Source: Hypericum androsaemum
Lineage: Eukaryota > Streptophyta > Magnoliopsida > Malpighiales > Hypericaceae
Length of the DNA: 64,000 nucleotides
Assembly: GCA_963995505.1 (NCBI GenBank)
Contig: OZ023181.1
Location: 19,340,221-19,404,220, forward strand
Reading direction: 5' to 3'
The translations under genes were made by a program, and so were the position numbers. Shown piece by piece: positions 57,910 to 64,000 of the stretch. Position 1 is the first letter of the stretch. Each line of letters begins with the position of its first letter. Under the pieces are notes generated by a model. The model had not been told where the DNA came from. It searched no databases and saw only the letters and a list, made by a program, of their open reading frames with translations.

Positions 57910-59060
57910 CTAAATTAACATAGTCTTAAAAAAAACCTAAATTAACAGACAAAAAAACTATACTATCTTATTTTAATTGAATTTTGCAATTTCAAACTGC
58001 GAAAATAAATTATACTAAAATTTGACTGAAAAATATTTGCTGTCCTATGTGATTCTACCGGATTCTAACTTTTTGTTGTTGTTTATTTCTATATATAGAA
58101 CCGATAATTATCATACCTTATTTAGAAATTAACTTTTTTATAATTTTTCTCATTGGAAACAATACAATCCAAAAGCTTATTAACGAAATTCAAGTTAGAT
58201 GTTTAAATTAGCTGATTTAACGAGTACTTTAAAAAAGGGAAACGACAAAAACAGTGCTAAAAGTGGACCAGCTCCAATGCACTTTAATTCTCCACACCCA
58301 CGACCGTAGATAAAGAAAGTCATCCATCCCCTCATCCTCTCTCCTCATCATCATCATTAGTCATTATAATACATCTTAGGTTAAACTTAAACTTCATCTT
58401 TGGTTAGTGTTTTTCCTAGTTACCCTTTAAATCTCCCTCTAAAGAGAGCTTCCAGGCAAAAAACAAAACTAAAAAACAAAAAGGAAACCCCATCTCCCCC
58501 TCCTCTTCCTGCTCCCCTTTAGAAATCCTGCTCTCTTCTTCACAAGCTTGCCTTTGTTTAGGGTTGCAAGAACAGAAAAAATAAAATAATTGCCGGGTAA
58601 CAAAGTAGGTGGTGGATGTTAATCGTCGGAGGGCAACGGAACCAAAAACACGATAATTACGGGGCTGGTTTGGATTAGATGACCTAGGCTCTAGGTGGTG
58701 AGGACTAACATGACCTTGTCGGTTGTTTTGGGAGAGTAGTAGTTACAGTACACCACCAAGACCAAGACCAAGCCAAGCACTTTGGTAAGGTTTCTCTTTA
58801 TCAAGAAATCGCCGTTAATTTTCTGCTCCAACAAACGCTAATCACTCACTGACTTCATGCCCTTGGGTGGTGGGGAGAGATGGGTCTTTATGGGGCTGGA
58901 TGGGATGTCAGGAAACAACCATCCAAAACAACACCTGTGCCCTCCCTTGCCTACCCTTTTCTGATAATTTAAGATACACCTCTCTCTCTCTCTCTCTACC
59001 CCGTTGGCCGGTGCAATTACAGCTCCAGGACTTCTCCAACTCTATTGCTCGCTTACTCCT
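57910..59060. other. Upstream region and leader of the ZHD gene
   Basis: AT-rich to about 58200, then a mixed promoter-like region with a (CT)n tract at about 58979-58998. A good donor, GAGAG/GTAAGT, lies at about 59067 and probably ends a 5' UTR exon, with an acceptor near 59291 (GATCAG). No coding exon is supported here. Confidence 0.45.
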
Positions 59061-59291
59061 TGAGAGGTAAGTTTGTTTTTGTTAAGTTACCCAGTTGGGT
59101 TTTTTTTATATCTCAAGCTCCTCTTCTTTAAGTTTTATCGGTTTTGTTATTATCTGCTTAAGCATGTGATCATAGAGCATAATCACTGGCTTATCCAGCT
59201 TAACCGTGATTAATCGATTTAACGATGAGGATTAGTGAAATTGTTAAGGTGGTTGCTTGTTTGATGTTGTTGTCTCTTCTCGGGTGATCAG

Positions 59292-59402
59292 ATGGAATCC
59301 TATGATGGGAACATGAAGAGATTGATGGTCGGGAATAATGTCCTTGGAAGGATAATTGGCGTCCCCAAGTGCAATCAAGGAACAGTCAACTCACGTCATT
59401 AA
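59292..59402 (+). CDS. Upstream ORF in the ZHD leader
   Basis: A 36-codon open frame (MESYDGNMKRL..., ending SRH and TAA) that starts right after a probable splice acceptor and ends 42 nt before the ZHD start, in the same frame as the main ORF. It could reduce translation of the main ORF. Whether it is translated or conserved is unknown. Confidence 0.35.
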   Translation: MESYDGNMKRLMVGNNVLGRIIGVPKCNQGTVNSRH

Positions 59403-59444
59403 CAGTTGGATCAAGGCTGTTTACCGGTAAATCAGTGGTAATTA

Positions 59445-60413
59445 ATGGAGATCACGGGCCGGAACAAGCACATCAGTACTCCAAGCTCTTTTGGTCACAA
59501 CTCATCCAACAATGTCTCCTCCTCCAAAATCCTTCCTTCACAGATAATCCCAGAAAGAAGAGATCATCAAGCGCAACCCCCTTACCTGCATAACCAATCG
59601 AATCCACATCATTCAACTCACAAACCCTCCAGGGATCCGGTCCCAATCCCAGATCCGGCGACAGCTACCGCCCCTAGCTCCGTGAATACAGCTTCGACCC
59701 CTACCAGATCAGTTTCGCGATCGTCGCCTCCGCCTCCGCCTCCGGGATCGGCCTCTACATCAATGCCGCCAGTTAGGTACCGGGAATGCCTGAAGAATCA
59801 TGCTGCAAGCATGGGAGGGAACGTGGTGGACGGTTGCGGAGAGTTCATGCCGAAAGGCGAAGAGGGCACCATCGAGTTCTTGATTTGTGCAGCGTGTGAG
59901 TGCCATAGGAACTTCCATAGGAAGGAAGTTGAAGGGGAAACGCATCATAATGCATCGAATTCATACTACAAGACTAATGGCCATAGTGCTGCATTGCCTC
60001 CTCCTCAACCGGTGCCTACTTCATTCCATCCGCCACAGCCTACTCCTCTTCATCAGTATCACAGATACCATCATGGTTTCTCCATTAGCACCTCCACGGC
60101 TCCGATTGCGCCGATAATGATGAGCTTTGGTGGCGGTGGGGGCGCAGCAGAGTCGTCTAGCGAAGATCTTAACATCTTCCACTCGCATATGCACGAGCAG
60201 GCGTCCGCATCCTCAAAGAAGAGGTTTAGGACAAAATTCAGCCAAGAGCAGAAGAAAAAGATGACGGAATTCGCCGAAAAGCTGGGATGGAAGATGCAGA
60301 AGCAAGATGACCAGGAAGTCCAGCAATTTTGCTCACAGCTAGGCATAAAGAGAAAGGTATTCAAGGTCTGGATGCACAACAACAAGCAAGCTATGAAGAG
60401 GAAGCAAATGTAA
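59445..60413 (+). CDS. ZHD: Zinc-finger homeodomain (ZF-HD) transcription factor
   Basis: 322 residues in one coding exon, as usual for plant ZHD genes. The ZF-HD dimerisation finger is at about 110-161: YRECLKNHAASMGG, DGCGEFMP, CAACECHRNFHRKE. A Pro/His-rich middle follows. The C-terminal homeodomain is at about 258-321: KKRFRTKFSQEQKKKM, EKLGWKMQKQD, FKVWMHNNKQAMKRK. These nuclear proteins dimerise through the zinc finger and bind ATTA-core DNA; relatives act in floral and leaf development and stress responses. The leader probably has an intron and an upstream ORF, suggesting post-transcriptional control. The start at 59445 is the first ATG in frame after the upstream stop. The family is certain; the subgroup is not. 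Confidence 0.95.
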   Translation: MEITGRNKHISTPSSFGHNSSNNVSSSKILPSQIIPERRDHQAQPPYLHNQSNPHHSTHKPSRDPVPIPDPATATAPSSVNTASTPTRSVSRSSPPPPPPGSASTSMPPVRYRECLKNHAASMGGNVVDGCGEFMPKGEEGTIEFLICAACECHRNFHRKEVEGETHHNASNSYYKTNGHSAALPPPQPVPTSFHPPQPTPLHQYHRYHHGFSISTSTAPIAPIMMSFGGGGGAAESSSEDLNIFHSHMHEQASASSKKRFRTKFSQEQKKKMTEFAEKLGWKMQKQDDQEVQQFCSQLGIKRKVFKVWMHNNKQAMKRKQM

Positions 60414-61228
60414 GGGAAAACATACCCACTATGCTTAGTACTATTCAATATTTTCTACTGCTCTCTTATATCAGAACTCATAAGGCACGAAAGTAGCCAC
60501 ATTTTCAATTTTTTCTTTTTAACCATATCCTTCGAGACATATTTATAAGGCTTAAACTTAATACCTCCTAGGAAAATTCAAGTCTCGTAAAGTAGCACCT
60601 TACTTAGAGATTTCTCCAAGTTGCTTGTCTGGCAATAGATATCTTTATATAAACGAGAACTATTTACATAAGATTGTAGAAACTGGAGGACTAGAGATTT
60701 GGCCACTGCTTCCTCCCTCCACAAGTTCCAAGATTTTGACCCAAATCATAAGTTATTAAATGGAGCAAAAAGGAAGCTGAGAATTGTTCGATCTAATTTA
60801 TACGTTCTACTTTTTGGTGTTTCCTTACTCTACAAAGAGATGAATTTTAGTAATCTTGTTCATGGGATGGCTGGAAAAAAAATCCCAGTAGAATTCAGCA
60901 AGATGCCTGATAGAATACATTACAACAGAAATAGCTGGCCTACTTGACTTGATTCTAAATATCCATTGACTATCATCTTTTATTGCAGAGAGAATTAACT
61001 CATCGACATGATAGTAGGGATCTCACTAATCTACAACAACGGATTATGCGTTTGCCTCATCGGATGAGGTCAGCTATATAGATCCTAACGCGCCTTGGAC
61101 TACGACTAGAAGGAAGGACGGACGGACACATGATCAAACAAACTACTGATTTCTTTGTCCTGCTCAACATTGGTGGCAGATATTGCTGAAAATAGAAGAA
61201 AGTAGAGCTAGGGACTCACAGATGAGTC
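60414..61228. other. Between the convergent ZHD and LEA genes
   Basis: Expected to hold both 3' UTRs. The open frame at 60699-60947 has no recognised motif. Nothing else seen. Confidence 0.5.
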
Positions 61229-62773
61229 TCAGATGTCTGCAGTGCCCTTTCTCATCTCGTCTCCATGATCTCCGGTTGCCCTCTCTTTTGCAGATTCGTA
61301 TGTGGCCTTGGCCTGATCAGTCATAGTTTCTTTGGCCTCGTGATATGCTTCTCCAACTTTACCAACAGCTTCATCGAAATTGTCCATTTCGTTCCATGCT
61401 CCTGCTACTGTCTCCTTTGCCTTGTTAGCCTTGTCTGATGCAACTTCGGAAGCCGTGTTCATCTTTTGTCTGGCTTGATCATAAGCATCAGAGGCTATAT
61501 CTCTTCCTTGCTCCCATGTTTTCTCGATGGTCTCTTTGGCATCACGCGCTTTGTCCGAGGCCATGCTTGAAGCAGTGTTCACTCCCTTTCTAGCTTGATC
61601 ATAAGCATCAGAAGCTCTATCTCTTCCTTGCTCCCATGTGTTCTCGATGGTCTCTTTGGCATCGTCTGCTTTATCCGAGGCCACGCTCGAAGCATTGTTT
61701 ATTCCCTTCCTAGCTTCATCAAACGTCTCGGAAGCTCTATCTCTTCCTTGCTCCCATGTTTTCTCGATCGTCTCTTTGGCATCGCCTGCTTTATCCGAGG
61801 CGACGTTTGAAGCAGCGTTTATTCCCTTCCTAGATTCATCAAGCATCTCGGAAGCTCTATTCTTTCCATGCTGCATTGCTCCAGCAATTGAATCTCTAGC
61901 ATCGTCGGCCCTTTCTGAGGCTAAGTCGGAAGCTGCATTGTAAGCATTAGCTGCTCTATCTCTCCCATAACCAAGCGCGCCTGCCAACTTCTCTTTAGCT
62001 TCATCGTAACTATTGGCCGCCTTATCTCTCCCATATTCCACTGCTCCAGACATTCTATCTTTCACGATTTCTCCAGCCCGGTCTGTTACCATTTCAAGCT
62101 TCTGCTTAGCTTCATTATAGCCATCAGATGCTTTGCCTTTCCCATACTCAAATGCCCCTCCCACCATCTCGCTCGCCTCGCTGGCTCTGTCAGAGGCCAT
62201 CCTCTTCGCTTGATCTGCCTTTTCAGAAGCTATATCAGCTGCCTCCCGAGCCTTACCCGAAGCATAAGCCGAAGTCTCTGTTGCAACAAATGTTCAACAA
62301 TTAAGTTACAATCGATAACAGAATTTTGCTTCTGTCAACTCGAATGGATCGAGAATTACCATAGGCCGCGGAATTAATCCGATCGCCAGCCTCCGTAGCG
62401 GCATTTCCAGCATCGTTTAACAAATCTTGAGCGGCTTCTTTCGTCTTCTCTTTGCCAATCCCCAACCCTCTGTTACATAACAACATTGCTAAGCACTAGT
62501 TATCAAAATCAAGTATCCTCTAACTCGAGATCTCTCGGTTAAACAAGATGCGCGGGTAAAGGGGAAAAAAGAGAGAAGTATATACTCGGAGAACTTGTCG
62601 CGGGCCCAATCGGCCCAAGAGCCTCCATTCTCCTCGGCAACTTGCATGGAGGCCTCCTCAGCGGCGGCTCTATCCCAGCACCAGCACTCCTCCACCGACA
62701 CCGCCGCCCAAACCACCACAACCACCGCGACCATCACCCTGGTTCCAACTCTCCTCCCCATACTCGCCGTCAT
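61229..62773 (-). CDS. LEA protein with N-terminal hydrophobic signal and 40-residue repeats
   Basis: Three exons, 62773-62586, 62469-62360 and 62277-61229, give 1347 nt and 448 residues with consistent phases. Residues 1-30 contain a hydrophobic core (VMVAVVVVVWAAVSV), a likely signal peptide, followed by SWADWARDKFSE. The remainder is an Ala/Lys/Glu/Asp-rich amphipathic repeat sequence of the LEA_4 type. A 40-residue unit (ETIEKTWEQGRDRASE..., ending ASDKADDAK) is repeated about four times around 61470-61860, seen as a 120-bp DNA periodicity. Such proteins are disordered when hydrated, become helical on drying, and protect membranes and proteins. The signal peptide suggests ER, cell-wall or vacuole-side action, as in Arabidopsis LEA-domain proteins with the same SWADWAKDK-like start (inferred). 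ACGT elements upstream suggest ABA or stress induction. Confidence 0.9.
61480..61870 (-). repeat. 120-bp tandem repeats inside the LEA gene
   Basis: Phrases such as CTTCCTTGCTCCCATGT and CTCGATGGTCTCTTTGGCAT recur every 120 bp (near 61504, 61624 and 61744, with a more diverged unit at 61864). They encode the 40-residue unit in frame. Confidence 0.9.
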
Positions 62774-62951
62774 ACTCCGTCAATTTCTCCGTTACAGATA
62801 ACAGAAGTTACAAGTTTCCTTTATGGATCTTCTTCTTCTTCGACCCTTTGGTTTGGTTTTGTAAGTAACAAATGGCTAAAAATGGAGGAGGAGGAGGAGG
62901 AGGAGAAGCGGTGATCGTTCCTCGTTAGGAGGCGAGGAGAGAAAAGGTCGA

Positions 62952-62978
62952 CACGTGGCGCGAGAGGGTTGACGTGGC
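62952..62978 (-). promoter_or_regulatory. ACGT-core (ABRE-like) cluster of the LEA gene
   Basis: CACGTGGC (62952-62959) is a G-box/ABRE match, and GACGTGGC (62971-62978) is a second ACGTGGC core. They lie 180-205 bp upstream of the LEA start codon. ACGTGGC cores are bound by ABF/AREB bZIP factors in known LEA promoters; use here is inferred. Confidence 0.6.
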
Positions 62979-63035
62979 GTCGGGGTGTAGGGGGCGATCT
63001 TCTCGCTCTTTCAGCTTCTTGTTGGAGAAATACGA

Positions 63036-63086
63036 ACACGTGTACATACTATTTCTTTTTTGGTAGAAACACGTGTACATACTATT
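63036..63086. promoter_or_regulatory. Duplicated CACGTG motif (19-bp direct repeat)
   Basis: AACACGTGTACATACTATT occurs at 63036-63054 and again at 63068-63086. Each copy holds an E/G-box CACGTG. Position (about 265-310 bp before the LEA start) and motif suggest upstream control of that gene. Confidence 0.5.
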
Positions 63087-63089
63087 GGC

Positions 63090-63742
63090 GGGAAATAAGG
63101 GAACCTTAGCAGGTCTTTTTGCTAATCAGGGCCCACAGAGGGGCCCGCGTTTCTTGGGACCGTTTTAGCTTTATTTGTGTGGCGACTCGGGGTCGTCGTT
63201 TTTACTTTTTTGAATGCGTCAGACCTCCTTCCTTCCTTCCGAGATATATTTATTCTTACTCGGGATGTCAATAGGAAAAAATAAAAAATACCTAATTACC
63301 CGAAATCACGTATTATCTGAATATTTGTTAAAGAAATTAATTTAGGTTTATTCCAGTCAAATTTGTGATAAATTATCGTACAAAATGTAACATTTAGATA
63401 TCTATTAAATGAACTTATTTAGATTTAGTTTTAAATTATAAAGATATTTTTCGTATCAAATTTTAAAGTAGAAAATTTTCGAAATAAATCGATATAAATG
63501 AAATTTTCATTAGATGTCAACGGATTGATCCAATTTTCTTTTCAGATGATCTGTGGATTGATCCAATCGTCAAACAACGTCCAACGCAACGAAATATGTG
63601 ACCATGCATTTCATGAACTTGCCTTCCCCACGTTCCTCATTAGATCCTAGCTAATTCTCAACAATCAATTTTAGATGTCGGGCTATTAATAATGAAACCA
63701 AGAATTAGCAAAATTCCCACTAGAATGGGAGAGATTATGAAA
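63090..63742. other. Intergenic between LEA promoter and ATAD3 3' end
   Basis: AT-rich; probably contains the 3' UTR of the ATPase gene on the right. No other feature seen. Confidence 0.5.
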
Positions 63743-64000
63743 TTATCCAAAGGCAGGGAGAAGCTGAGCCGGGTGATCATTTTCAGCAGCCAGCTTTATT
63801 CGCTGATGGTGCTCAGCGACCTTGTAGTGGACGATTTCCCGGAACAGCTGCGAATCCAGTACGCAGTCCGGTCGCCCGTAAACCGCTGCTTGGACACCGG
63901 CCATGAGCTTCGCAATCTCACGGCCGGAGAACCCTTCCGTCTTCTTAGCTGCCTCTCGGATCACGTCTTCGGGCAGATCTTGAATCGTTATCTGTTTTGG
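63743..64000 (-). CDS. ATAD3-like: ATAD3-type AAA ATPase, C-terminus (partial)
   Basis: 86 residues including the stop codon of a gene that continues beyond the right edge, in one open frame to the window end. It reads DLPEDVIREAAKKTEGFSGR, then EIAKLMAGVQAAVYG, CVLDSQLFREIV and YKVAEHHQRIKLA. The TEGFSGREI motif and the following helices are, from family knowledge, the end of the AAA domain and the C-terminal tail of plant ATPase family AAA domain-containing protein 3, a mitochondrial inner-membrane protein that influences nucleoid organisation. Walker motifs lie outside the window, so completeness cannot be judged. Confidence 0.85.
   Translation of the reverse strand, partial: PKQITIQDLPEDVIREAAKKTEGFSGREIAKLMAGVQAAVYGRPDCVLDSQLFREIVHYKVAEHHQRIKLAAENDHPAQLLPAFG

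Noticed and set aside
61480..61870. Regular 120-bp repeats that might suggest a CRISPR-like array
   Set aside because: The repeats are contiguous, without spacers, and encode LEA 40-residue units in frame in a plant gene.

Overview
This is a plant nuclear window, most likely from a eudicot. Genes are split by GT-AG introns, intergenic DNA is AT-rich, and there are two Ty1/copia retrotransposons, two decayed LINEs and several Mutator-like or foldback elements. All recognisable protein families are plant ones. I see no rRNA, tRNA, CRISPR or prokaryotic feature.

Layout. 1-5.1 kb is intergenic and holds a foldback element (about 2345-2850) and a small MULE-like MITE (2899-3206). 5182-6144 (+) is a HANABA TARANU-type GATA factor. 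9365-11980 (-) is an eight-exon ATG4 autophagy protease. 13435-18512 is an intact, young copia element with identical LTRs. 20.08-20.84 kb is a dead Myb/SANT-like gene. 21.9-28.0 kb is a 2.6-kb tandem duplication carrying two complete alpha/beta-hydrolase genes, separated by about 860 bp that is largely foldback sequence. 28232-28491 is a second copy of the MULE-like MITE.

28893-36773 (-) is an ERD6-like sugar transporter gene. One of its introns has swallowed a second complete copia element (29284-34205) in antisense. The exon that should encode the QQLSG segment of this transporter cannot be found. 37935-39023 is a Pack-MULE: 9-bp target duplication, about 115-bp terminal inverted repeats, and a chimeric ORF containing the first exon of a ubiquitin E4 factor gene. 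40.9-45.95 kb (-) is a decayed LINE. 46111-46968 (+) is an intronless AlkA-like DNA glycosylase. 47-53.6 kb is gene-free, with a large foldback element and a recent 188-bp tandem duplication. 53597-54579 is a second Pack-MULE-like element, and 54.6-57.9 kb a 5'-truncated LINE.

59445-60413 (+) is a zinc-finger homeodomain (ZHD) factor with an upstream ORF in its leader. 61229-62773 (-) is a secreted-type LEA protein with 40-residue repeats, preceded by ACGT-core (ABRE-like) promoter motifs. The right edge (63743-64000, -) is the C-terminus of an ATAD3-type AAA ATPase.

The host genes do not form a pathway: they are a developmental regulator, autophagy, transport, DNA repair, a developmental transcription factor, desiccation protection and a mitochondrial ATPase. 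The most unusual content is the mobile-element biology, above all the Pack-MULE in which an E4 exon sits inside another open frame between 17-bp direct repeats.
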